A DNA stretch of 64,000 bases, from positions 11,438,501 through 11,502,500 of the forward strand of contig NC_058064.1 of the NCBI RefSeq assembly GCF_020085105.1, given 5' to 3'. This stretch comes from Siniperca chuatsi (taxonomy: Eukaryota > Chordata > Actinopteri > Centrarchiformes > Sinipercidae). Below the pieces are notes generated by a model. The model searched no databases. It worked only from the letters and a program-made list of their open reading frames with translations, and was not told where the DNA came from. Shown here one piece after another: positions 40,566-54,241 of this stretch; within the stretch, counting starts at the first letter, position 1; the number at the start of each line of letters is the position of its first letter. Position numbers and translations under genes: made by a program.

Positions 40566-43500
40566 TCAGCTCTCTGGATCAGACAAAGTAAATTTTAGAT
40601 ATTAAATTGTGAAAATTACTTACAAACTACTGTATGTGGTTAACTGTTTGTACAGCACTTTCAAAATGGGAATTTAAATGAGTTGGTTTGGCAAACCAGT
40701 TAGTTATCTTTGGATTTCTTATTTCTACATGAATTACATTAAAGACATTTAAAGTAATTCATGACAATAGTTTGACATTTTGAGAAATATGCTCATTTGC
40801 TTTTTGCCGAGAGTTAGATGAGAAGAATGACGCCTCTCTGAAGTTTGCACGCTATGTAGCTAGAGCCAGCAGTTGATTAGCTTAACTTAGCATAGCATAA
40901 AACAATGGAAACAGAAGGGAAACAGCTAGCCTGGCTCTGTCCAAAGGTAACAAAAACCACCTACCAGCACCTCCAAAGCTCACTAATTAACACGTTATAT
41001 CTTGTTTCTTTACTCTGTACAAAAACTAAAGTGTAAAAACAACAGCACATAACTCCTTGTAAAACCACAATGTGATATTTTCACACTTTTTGTATGGATA
41101 AAAAACAACAACAAAAAAACCCCAAGATATAATGTGTTAATGAGTGAGTGTTAGAGGTGCAGATTTTGTTACCTTTGGACGGAGCCAGGCTAGCTGTTTC
41201 CCCGTTTCCAGTCTTTATGGTAAGATAATTAAGATAAGCTAGCATAGCTAACTATGAGGCAGTGTGACTTCTTACCTACGCCATCGGCTGTATCGTCGGC
41301 CAGGGGGTCAGAGTTTATTACGTAATTGCTGCCAAATATTTGCACCAACTGGTCAAAGAACTTGCATTCCTGTTTCTCTCCTCTGGAAACAGGAAACAGA
41401 AGTTGAGAGCTTGTTATAAGGAGACAGAAAGTTTTGTCACAAATTAATGTGTAGAACAGCAGTGGATAAATGTTATGAGGTTTGAAACTTGCTGAGAGAT
41501 TAAAACTGTGTTAAGAATGTAGATGTTAAGACCTACAGCATGATCTAACAACATTATGCCGCTCTGGGCTTACTTTCTGCCTTCTAGGAAGTGTCGGAAA
41601 TTGGCCCTCAGCCTCTTTATCCTGGTCTGACACTGTTCAGGAGTGCGCAGGTAGCCCTGGCTGGCCATGACCTCAGAGATCTGGATGAAGATGTGTTTGT
41701 TCTTGGTGCAGCCCTTCAAGTTCTCCTGGATCTCCTCACTCCCCCATATGTCCAGGAGGGCCTCGGTCTCCCCGTCACTCCAGGGCAGCTTAGAGCTGTC
41801 AGACACCCACTGGGTACCTGACGCAACAGAGTGGAATGATAATTCCAATAATTACAATAATGAGAAAATCTATACAGGCAATCCTAATCTACCTGATTGG
41901 TAGAAAAACATGGCTTTCTGACAAAGATTTTTGTGGAAAGAAAAACAGACAACTAAAAAGACAATTAAGAAGGGGGAATTTACAGGAGATTTCCCCTCCT
42001 TCAATTCAAAGTTATCTGACTTTTTGGTCCGGAACCATATTTATTTTGTCTTATATTCTGTTTCGCTGCCTTCCTCTAGGGGGAAGTCATCACTCCCCAC
42101 TGCCCGCAGTGCTGCGCTTTGTGCCTCCTTGTGGGGAGTGACGAGGTCAGAGTCTAGATGGCAAACATCAATGCTGGACATATTTGACATTCACATAATA
42201 ATCCACATATATTATATTAAACCAAATAATAATCAAATGTGTCAATCCTGTGTTATAAATGTATTATAAACTTATTTTGATCCAGTATTCTTGGCATCTA
42301 ATGGAGTCACTTCACGTTTTGAAAATAAATCACAACCTAGATGTACAAGTTTTCACCTTTCTTCTGACCAGACACTACTGGGAAGTCATCTGGCTCATCC
42401 GCGACTGCCAGGTCTGCAACTGAGCCGTCCACTTTCAGCTCCCTCCTGAAGATTTCATCCATCTCGCAGAAGAATTTAAATTCCTCCCTGAATTTAAAAA
42501 GGAGAAAAAAAGTTACCACCAGACAGATTTACACATTTAAAGTCGTAGCCTGTGATAAGCCGGCAGTGCTAATCCCATCCAAATCCCAAATGTCTTCCAC
42601 GACAATTTAACAACAGAGAGCAATTTTGACAACAAAAATTGGTTGAATTCAGACATCATGCAGGCCTTCACTCATGGTCACGTCAAAACATAACAAAAAT
42701 AATATAAAAACTGCAGCTTTATCAAAGCAAATATCCATTACAGGGTTTGTTTAAGAATTGACAAACTACTGATGCTACAGAGGAAAAGCTGAGAGATAGA
42801 CTAATTTTTCTAATTTTACTAAAAAAAGATCTAAGACCTTGAAATAAATTTTCAAAGTAATAAAAGGTTACCTTTGTTGTATGCATTGAACACTGCCTGA
42901 TAAAGAGCAGATATGTATATTTGTAGAATACTGTCTAGTTTTTTTGACATCTAATCAACCAAAATTGCCTCATGATGCTGGCTATTAAAAGAATCATAGT
43001 TTTGTCATCACTGACTTTTCATGGAGGAAGCCATGTTTAAGGCGCTTAATGCGAGAGTAGCACTGCTCTGAGGTCCTTATGAATCCTCGGTCACTCATCT
43101 TCTCAGAGATATGCTCAAACACGTGACGGTTCTTCAGGCAGCCTCTCAAGGTGAGCTGGACGTTGTCTTCACCCCAGATCTCCAGCAGGGTGCGAGTCTC
43201 CTGGTCCGACCAGGGCATCTTTTTGCTCAGGTCGGACAGGAGGTGTCTGGCTGAGGGCCGCTCGTCTAAGTGGAGGAACAAAAGGTTTATTAGTGGATTT
43301 TAATCTTTGAAATTTACATAGTATCTACACAAAAACACTGTGTATAATTATCCAAAGGTGTGATGGCACAGAATGCACTTATTAAATGGATTTCATCATA
43401 TTTAAACCGACACATGTCAGGATCCTTGTCCATTAGGGGTTGCAAGGTGGCGTCAGCCGCAGTACTGTCCACATTAGCATACATAGAGTCGCCGAGCACC

Positions 43501-46500
43501 GGAGCCAGGAGGTGGAAGTATCGAAACACTGCGGGCCGTCCTCCACTTCTGGAAAATGTAAATCAAAGGCAAGCTGGGAAATACGTCTGCTGAGGTGGAA
43601 GTGGTGTTTTTTTAAAACTAATATTTGAAATAATAATATCTTACAAACAATCTCTCATCCATTTTATTTACCTCCGGCTGTTGAGATAACGCCTGTAAGT
43701 CTTCTTCAACCTTTTGATTCGGGAGTGGCACTGCTCCGTCGTCCTCAGGTATCCCATGGCGGCCATTTTTTCTGATATGTCGGCGAATATGTGCCCGTTG
43801 CGGACGCAGGTTTTCAGGCTGTGCTGCACGTCATCTGCAGCCCACACCTCAACGAGAGTGACTGTCTCCTCCTCCGTCCACGCTGTGTTCACAGCATCCG
43901 CACCTATTTCAGGTGGATACAGCAGTGGGAAAGACTGATTGAATGTTTATCTAATGGAGCATTTCTGCTACTGCTGTGTGAATGAATAATAATTACTGTA
44001 CCTGGATCCTGGTCTGCTTGTTCATCTCTTTCATCATACTCATCAATAGAAACTGCCTCCTGTCCAAGTATTTGTTCCAGCTGCTTGTAGAATCTATAAT
44101 CTACTCGTCTCCCACATCTAGAAGGCGTGAAAAGACATAAATATGAACCATTACCATCATACTTGATTATAATTGCAAACAGATAAAAAGGCAAACTGAT
44201 AAACTGACAAACTGAAGAAAGACTGATCTCACTTCTTCTTGTCGTAGCACTGTCGAAAGTTGTTCCTCAGCGACTTGACCTTCCAGCGGCACTGCTCAGA
44301 GGTTTTCGAGTAGCCGAGGTCTTGCATTCTCTCTGAAATGTCGGCATAAACGTGTCCGTTGTGGACGAAACCCCTCAGCCCCCTCTGAACGTCTTCGTCG
44401 CCCCAGATCTCGATAAGCGCCAGGGTCTCCTCATCTGACCAAGAGCTAGGTGCTGGTTTTTCTGTTGACATGCTGATTTCTCCATCTTACAGTAGAAACA
44501 CAGCACATGAATGCACAGTTTCACAAGTTACTGTAGTTTCAGCCAAGAAATTTGATTTGTCAATACTGTTATACACTTGCAGTGATGTAGGAAATTCCAA
44601 TACAGTAAAGCATAAAAATATACTGTGTAAGTGGTTACTATGATGATGATGGTCTTTCTCTTAATTTAAAAATGCTTCATACATCAACTCTACATGAGTT
44701 CATTATGATACCAAGTACAGTTTGTGAGTTCTTATGAGTTGTATAATATTGTAAAGCAAGACTATGTCACTTTTGAAAGAAGGAATAACACATTCTTCCT
44801 TTTACAAATGTTAATTTAAATCAATAATCAATGACACCCATTCTTAACTTTGTTTTAAATATATAGATGCCATTCACTCCCATACAGTATTATTTATAAC
44901 TCAGCATGTTCAAAATGCTCAATATTGATCAATTGCACATACGTCCATTTACTGTACATTTACAGTGAATTTGTTAGTATGAGTTATATGTTGTATTGAA
45001 GCTTTTGAAGTCCAATTATCTTCCACTGTATTTATACATCAGCCATTACATACAGCACAGAACTAATTTGAAAATGCTTGGTTTTGCAGCTGACTAACCA
45101 TATACAAGCTCATTATGATGTTACTGTACTGTTTATAAAACATTACACAATTAATGTACATATAACACCTGAAGAATTGTTCAGTAAAGCCCTGGCACCC
45201 AACGAGTGGCTCCCTTGCAAATTCTGAGACACGAGAACAACCTCATAAGAGCACGAATGCAACACTAAAATAAAGCTAATCAGCTCGTTAGCATGCAGCA
45301 ATCACAAACATGTTCTACAGGTAAGTAAAACGTATGATTGTAGCTACAATCAGTAAATAGTGTATTCCTAAGTATTGCTGCCCTTCTATCCATAAGTCGA
45401 TGAGGGGATTTTTTACCCGTTTCAATCACTGATTCACCATTGGAGTCTTCTGATATTTCAATGGAGTCCGTTACCACAGTGGAAGATGTTGACGGCTGCT
45501 TGTCGAGGATTTGTTCCAGCAGATCATAGAATTTAAAGTCGACTCTATCAGTCCCAGATGAGCTACAGGCAGTAAAAGCAGTTGTGTTAACACGCACGTG
45601 TCCTGCCAACAGTACAGTATAAAAAATTAATATCCACGTGCAGCTTTTACCTCATGTTTTCCTGACACTGCCGATAGTTGGCTTTCAGCCGTTTGATCCT
45701 GGTGTGGCACTGCTCTGCACTGCGGGAGTAGCCGTTGGCGCGGAGTTTCTCTGATATTTCGGTGAAAATGTGACCGTTGTGTGGGTAGCGTCTCATACTC
45801 TGCTGGACCTAAATGTAGGTGAAATTCTTAGTAAAAGTGACAATATAAAAACCATTTTAAATTACTTTAAATAATCAGACTGATGAGGACATCATGCACC
45901 TGCAGCCTCCATTTTGGGATTGGATACATTTCTCTTTCATTGTGAAAAATAATGTTATATCCTTTGTCGCCTCAGGCTAGAAAGCTATTGCTATGTAGAT
46001 GATTTAATGATCCTTGTGCTCCTGTAGGTCTCTGTTATTAGAGACACTCAAGAGTTTCACTTTGCTTTTGAAGAGAAGGAAAAAAAGCATCCTACATGAT
46101 CAAAGCTTTAAATGACATTTAAAGAAGATGTACAGTTAGTTAGCATGGTCTCAGACCTCTGAATTGCTGCCCATATCTTATATTTTTTAGAAATTCAAAT
46201 AATGAAAGAATTAAAGACATTACTATGTAGGTAAAATGCAAAATGTCCATTGTTATTTTGTCCTCTACCTGTGGGTCTCCCCAGATCTCCAGAAGGATGA
46301 TGGTCTCTTTGTCCGACCAGGGGACTTTCTTCCTGTCTTCCTGAATGCCCACAGCAGATTCTGAAGAGAAAACACTTTATTTGAAAACTTTATTGAGTTG
46401 ATTCTTCTATTCACTGGTCACTTTACTGTTGTTGATATTACATTTGACTATTTTTGTTCTGAATCTGCCACAATGGTGAGCCAAAAAGTTTAGGACAATA

Positions 46501-47191
46501 AATATGAATTTAAGTATACTGCACATGACATTAAAGTTACAATGAATCATTAAAAGTTATTATTATTAGGACAATCCATTTGGTATTAAAATGTTATGGG
46601 CTGATGACCTGGCAGTCTTGCATTTATCATCTAAATATGTTTTTTTATGTTGTTTCTGAGAAATTTGACAGAACTATACTTGTTGAAGACCACTACTGTT
46701 CTTTTTGGACTGACTGGTGTCGTACATTTCCAATAAATGATGTATTTGTCCAATCCCATTTTAGTTAGTTGGGAACTTTATTGTCCTGAAAAGATATAGA
46801 TGCAGTTATAAAATATGGAGCGGGCTGGGTGTAAAATTTAGTAAGAGAAAGAGTCATAAGAGTCATATGCATTCAGTATTTTAACTGCATCGGACAGGAA
46901 GAACTTGTTGTACACACATTTTGGTAGCTATAGCGCCTCCCTGAGGGTAAAAACTCAAAGTACAGGTCCAAAGGTTTGCACACTATAATCTGAAGCTGTG
47001 TTCTTTGTACATAATTCAAAGAATTGCTTAGCTGCATCTAGCGCTCCCTTATATTTTACTAGCTATATTTCCATACCACTTTACCATGTCAAAAAACGAA
47101 ATATGTTACACCAGTGTCTTAAACCCACTGAATCACTGTCTAAAAACTAAAGGCTAAACTTAGGGCAACTTCAGAAAACATTTATTGTTTT

Positions 47192-47238
<47 letters not shown>

Positions 47239-50200
47239 TTTTGACAGAATATCACTGAATGAATTTCTGTCATCAGATGTCAGCGTATAATGATTACGTG
47301 GCAGGGTGACAGCGTGAATAAAAACACCTCAGCTGGGTATCTGAGCTCCCTTCCTGCCCCTCCCGCAGTCAGTAGAGAACATTTGAGTTTACCAATATCC
47401 TGATAGGAGAAGGAAGGAAAGTCATTGTCTTCAGGCTCTCCTGGTATTTCATCCAACTGCTGCACTGAAGAGAAGTCCTTCACTAAAATTCTCCCCAGTT
47501 CATTGTAAAACTTGCACTCAACTCGCTCCTGTCCCTTCATGCTACATCGAGGGATAAGAAGAGAGCAGAAATATACTGTAAATCAAAAAAACTCCTGAAC
47601 TTTTCCTTTCAATCTTTCTGCTTTAAGCATACATACTTGTTTTGGTAGCATTGCCTGAAACTTGATTTCAGCCTTTTCAGCCTTGTTTGGCACTGCTCTG
47701 GTGTTCGGGAGAAGCCCTGGGTGGCCATCTTGTTGGATATGGTGGAGAAGACGTGTCCGGTTCTGTGCATTCCTCTCAGCTCCTGCTGCATCTTGTCTTC
47801 ACCCCACATGTTGATGAGGGCCAACGTCTCGAAGTCTGTCCATGGAACGCTTCTAGTTCCTTAAATAAAAATATGAATCACATTGTTTATTAAATATAAT
47901 AACTTTACTGGAATTTGCCATGATAATATAACCATATATTATGGTTAATGTCTGGTTATTTTTGTGCTTTGGAATACATATATGGATATATAGACAAAAT
48001 AACAGATACATTCAAATACAGGAGACTGACAACTATTACTAATATTCGACTTTTGTCAAGGTTGTTTCAGAATTGAGGTGAATCAAAAATGTTTCTGAAG
48101 ATGGAGTTTGTGGAGCCGTTAGATTTTGCTGCAGTGTTTTGTAACTGTATTGTTACTCTTTATCCCCTGTGTGCATGCTATACAATTACTGCACTTACAT
48201 GTATTGTGAAAACAGCGATTCTGATTATTTTTCATTTAAAAAAAAAGGATACAGCCTTGTAATACATATTTACAAAATCCTTTTAACGTCAACTAAACTA
48301 GAGCTGCAACAATTAGTTGATTAATCAACTGGCAGAAATTGTTGGTTGAATAAAACAAGCAATCATGAATACATAACCTTGGGCTGTGGGAAATTATAAT
48401 GGCCATTTTTCATAATTTAAACATAACAAACAAAAAAAACCAACCAAGCCTGAAATTACATGTGTGGATCTACAGCGCCAACTTAAGTTATCAAACATCT
48501 AACACCCCTGTTGCAGCAGTGGTTTAATTGACTCAAGTAAGTACAAAAATGTGACATAGTACCGATTTCCAGTCGGCTTGCGTGGCCGAGAAAATGCAAG
48601 TCCTCGTCGCCGTCGTGGGACTCGTCTTCATCCATGACCTCTTCAACATCATAGGTGACCTCAGGAACACCTGAGGGAGCTGAGGAGCCGAGTATCCGCT
48701 CCAGCTGCTCGTAAAATTTATACTCCAGCCTGGAGTTCCCTCTGGCGTAAGATCGGGGAAAAGGCAACAGACATTTTGCTTCAATTGCTTTTTTCTCTAC
48801 TGCTTCACAAATTACAGCTATGACATCTAAGGTCTGAGGGAAATACTAGTTATCTGACAAATTGCAATGACTGGACAGAAAGACAAGCAGAAAAGAAGGA
48901 CAGTAGTTCATTTAATACCCACTTATTGTTCTGACGGAAGCATTTCTTCAGTCGTTTGATCCTGGTCTGGCACTGTTCCACTGTTCTCATGTAGCCTCTC
49001 TCTGCCATCTTCTGTGCAATCTGCGTGAATATGTGACGGTTTTTCAAGCAGCCCTTCAAAGCCCGCTGCACAGAGTCCTTCCCCCAGATGTTGAGCAGAT
49101 TGAGTGTCTCCTCGTCTGACCAGGGAACTTTTGTGTCCATTAAAACTGGGAGAGTACCATCCTGAGAGTCTAAAATGAAACGAAAAGAGTTAGTCCTAAG
49201 CTTAGACTGAGTAAGTATCCAGTGATCCATACATAAACTATACAAACCTGTATATTCTCCCCATATCGAGATTAGAGGAGATTCACCTGAATTCTCATCA
49301 TCCACTGACGAATCCCTGTAAAGGTGGAAAAACACAAAATAAATGAAATTGGCAGATTGGTTTACACACCTTTTTCTAATCCAATCAAAGTGATTTCTCT
49401 CATTTTGTGATCCTTAAACATTTGTTTGGATCTGGGCATAATCCAGCCACAAAGCACATATGTGCAATGAAAAGAGATGGAACCAATGAGCGTTGAACAG
49501 ATCTAAAGCGACAGGTTTTCAGAAAATTAAATGACAAGAAGTACATGGAGTTACACACATGAGCTGCAACCAGTATTCAACACAAGAGTCTCCAGCATGC
49601 TGTACTTTGGCACTTCAGCAGGTATGTGTACCATGTTCACCATCTTAGTTTAGCATGTTTTGCATTTACTAAAATCGAAATAACCCCCTTGACCGATGAA
49701 AATAAAACAAAAGTGATGCCTGCCCACTGAACCAATAGGAAACCCCACTGTCATGTCTTTGCGTTTAACAAATGAACAAAACATTTCTGGTAATCTTACA
49801 AGTAAGCTGTCGCCTCCGCAATCTGTTTTGTGGGAATGTCCACACCTCCGCTCAGCTTCCTCTTCCTGAGAACCCTCCCTCCTCTCAAGCTTTGGCTGTC
49901 ATTGGCTGCTGAATCTCTGTCCGCATTAGATGTAGTGAGGTCTATGGTTTCATCACATGTTCGTGCACTAATTGAGTTTTGCACTTTCCTCTCCTGAGAA
50001 ATGTTCCCGCCTCTAACCAGCTGCTGCCAACTGCCCGAGTCGCTTGTCTCCTTCAGTCTTTGTCTCAATGTCGTAGAGCTCCTCCTGCCTGCCCTCTCCA
50101 GGCTGCTAGTGTTGTAGGGAGTGTCGAGACATCCTTCGGGCTCTGGAGGGTTTGAATCTTTGAGAGCAGGTGAGCAAGAGGCGGTGTTCATGACAGGTTT

Positions 50201-53200
50201 GGTCCCAGGAGGCAGAGACAGGGAGGAGAGGATGCAGTCATCCATCGGTAATAATCTAGGATCTACAATTGAGAAAAAAGGCTGATTAATTAGACCCCAG
50301 CTTGGCTCAAACATAAACCAACTGACAAGAAAAACAAGTCAAACTCAAATTTAGCAAAAAAGTAGAGACAAAAATGATTGTTTCTACCTTCTCTTCAAAA
50401 CCTTTTAAAAGTAATGCTTTATTAGTTTTCTCTGCTGTGTGATCAAACAACCTATAGTAAATAATCTTTGCTTAGGGATTCATTATTTAGGAAATATGGG
50501 AAATTAAGTATAAAAACAACACAAAAACACTAATTCCTGAGCATTTGCCATATGATGCAAAATTTTGCAGAAAACAAACAGACATATTACAGATTGGTTT
50601 TCTAAACTGCAAGTATATGCACTTTCTGTTTGGTGCTTCAGTGTTGACTGTTCATTTTGTTGACATAACTGTTACAATATACAATTACAGTACACAACCA
50701 TGGGCCTACAGTACCTTTCTCTTCAAAATGGCCGAGGTTTCTGTGATGTTCAAGTACAGCCTTCATGTCCTCTGGCGGGAAAAAGGATTGTAAACAGTCA
50801 TCTAGGAATGACGGAGCGTCTCCGAGCAAAGCTACCAACTGAGAAGAGAGATCAAGTTACTGGCTTTAGTAAATTCAGCATTCATTTATTTCTCTACTGC
50901 CAAATGACTCACAATAAGAAATAATTAGTGTCACTATAGCATCTTAGGAAATGAAAACTTTCTGGCCTAATGAGCAATTCTATTTTATAATATGTGACTG
51001 CTACTAATCTGAATTTGTTATTTTGCTATTCTGCCACTGCTTGGTACAGAAAAGGGAGGGAGGAGGAAGCAGTCTACTGGGACACTGTGTTGCACCTGAG
51101 CCCAGTTAACCCTCCTCTATATCTGTCATTGGGTCAGTGGTGCAGACAGATGAGCCCCGGCACTGGGCATATGTGCCACAGTCAGCCTGAAAAAAGTGTT
51201 TCAGTTTGGAATAATGCCCCAGCTATTTCCTGGCGATACACTAGTCTGTGTTGCATTTGGTTTATTTTGATGGTAAGATAAAAGGCAAATGCAAAACAAG
51301 TAGTCCAGACCTCCCACAGGGCCTGATAACCTCCCCAGGTAGCTGTTCACTTCACATCAACACTGTAGTGAGTGGGTAACAAAATAGGGATATAACCGTA
51401 GCCAAAATATGACCTGTTACATAAGCTTGAATGTCAGTCGCAGTGTGGCTGAAAGGACATATGCTCATTTGAAATTTTCCTTGATAGTAGCACTAGAGAA
51501 AAGCTCATAGGGTCACCAAAGTCAGTAGGTTTCTTTCGGTGGTGAGTGTAAATGTACACCGCTTAATTCATGCCTATTCAGCCATTAGTTTATCAGATAT
51601 GTTGGTGACATTCAAACAAATACAAAGAAAAGACACAAATTATTACAAGAAGGTATATTATTATCATCATTATTATTATTATTATTATTATTTTGTAATT
51701 GGCTGACAATGTGTGCCAAGCTAGAGTTCAAAGGAACATGACACCTGTGTGAAGTCTGGAACGGGCAGCAGCTTCTCCAGTCTTGAGATGAACTCCCACA
51801 CCAGCATCTCGAGTGCGGCATCGTACTTTGAGCCAAAATATACGGGGAAGATTTCCTGCAAACGAGAAAGAGAGACAGACAGTTTAAGAGAGAGATACGT
51901 TTAGGATGAGTTGTTGTTGAGAAACTGTGTCCTGACCCAGTGAGTTCACTGCTGCAGCATGTGTTTGTGGAGGGGTTGTGTGATTTCCCTGACCACAACT
52001 TTTCTCACTGCACTTGTAGTGTATCTCAACTATTGTATTTGGCACAAACGCTTCAAAACCTTGAACTTCTGAAATAATGCAACTGCCTGAGGATTTCTGT
52101 TACTGCAGTCGTAAATCTGTCACACCTGCATTTAGCAATTCGATTAACCCACCATCTCTTGTAAATGACAGTGGTTAAGCATGACAGGCCTGTTTAGTAG
52201 CCATCGTTCCTATTAGAATTATACAGCAGGTAAAATAAATATTGAACACGTCACCATTTTTCTCAGTAAAGATATTTCTAAAGGTGCTATTGAAATTAAA
52301 TTTTCACCAGATGTTGGTAACAACTCATGAAATCCACACATGCCAAGAAATCAAACCATAAATGTCCATAAATTAAGTTATGTGTTATAATATTAAATGA
52401 CACAGGGAAAAAGTATTGAACACATGAAGAAAGGGAGGTGCAAAAAGGCATGGAAAGCCAAGACAATCAGTAATTAGAAAGCAATCCTGCCCCTTGTCAG
52501 TGCAAAGAAATAACAGCTGGTTCAGTCCCAACTGATGACCTATAAAAAGGTGTCTCATTCCCAAGGTGTCACAGAAGAAACATCGTATGATGGGTAAAAG
52601 CAAAGAACTCTCTCAAGACCTTCGCAACCTTATTGTTGCAAAAAATACTGATTGGTTACAGGATTTCAAAACTTCTGAATGTTACAGTGAGCACTGTTGG
52701 GGCCATAATCCGGAAGTGGAAAGAACATCATTTCACCATAAACCGGCCACGACCAGGTGCTCCTCGGAAGATTTCTGACAGAGGAGTGAAAAGAATTTTC
52801 AGAAGAGTTGTTCAAGAGCCAAGGACCACTTGTGGACAGCTTCAGAAGGACCTGGAATTAGCAGGTACAATTGTTTCAAAGAAAACAATAAGTAATGCAC
52901 TCATCCGCCATGGCCTGTATGCACGCAAGACTCCATTACTGAAGAAAAAGCTGAAAAATGTTGAAGCTCGTTTAAAGTTTGCTGCACAACATTTGGACAA
53001 GCCTGTGACATATTGGGAGAATATAGTTTGGTCAGATGAGACCAAAATTGAACTCTTTGGATGTCATAATACACACCATGTTTGGAGGAGAAATGGCACT
53101 GCACATCACCCCCAAAACACCATACCAACAGTGAAGTTTGGAGGTGGAAACATCATGGTGTGGGGCTGTTTTTCAGCATACGGTACTGGCAAACTTCATA

Positions 53201-54177
53201 TAATTGAAGGAAGGAAGAATGGAAAAATGTACAGAGACATTCTTGATACAAATCTGCTGGCATCTACCAGGATGACGAAGATGAAACAAGGGTGGACATT
53301 TCAGCAAGACAATGATCCCAAACACACAGCCAAGGAAACTCTCAATCGGTTTCATAAAAAGAAAATAAAGCTGCTAGAATGGCCCAGCCAATCACCTGAC
53401 TTGAATCCAATTGAAAATCTATGGAAAGTACTAAAGATCAGAGTTCAGAGAAGAGGCCCAGTTTGTGTGGAAGAAGGGGCCAAAATCACACTTCAGCAAT
53501 GCATGCAAGTCGTTTCTCCATACAGGAGGCGTCTTGAAGCAGTCATTACCAACAAAGGCTTTTGTACGAAGTATGAAATGAATTTCTGTAAGCGTGTTCA
53601 ATACTTTTTCCCTGTGTCATTTAACATTATTATACATAACGTAATTTATGGATGTCTATGGTTAGATTTCTTTGCATGTGTGGATTGCATGGGTTGTTAC
53701 CAACATCTAATGAAAAATTCATGTCAATAGCACCAGCAATGGTGATGTGTTCAATACTTATTTTACCTGCTGTAACTAGTCCAATTACTCAAAATAACTC
53801 TAACTCTTATGTTTTGCACTTGTCCTCTAATTGAATATCAGTCCCTCTGTGTCCACAGAGAACACCAGACCAAAATCAGATCATAAAAACCAGCATCACA
53901 TGGAGCTGGATTCTCTTGTTCTTATGGCAGTATTCAGAATATTTAGTTAGTTTATAGTATACAGGAAGATTTAGATCCACAACAACTTATTTTCATTGCA
54001 TTAAAAAATAAATAAAAAAATACCACTCAGCTAAAAGGAAAGTAAAACAACACATTAGGGAGTGAGTGCCGTCTCACCTGGAAAAAATATTTTCTTTCAG
54101 AGGGATCCTCTAGTAACGAATGCACCAACTCCACAAAGTTCACCTCAGATTCCTCCACCTGGTTGATGGTTACCTGT

Positions 54178-54241
<64 letters not shown>

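Noticed and set aside
50994..51281. 95-codon plus-strand open frame in a tinf2 intron
   Set aside because: No recognised domain, no splice context, and opposite strand to the gene.
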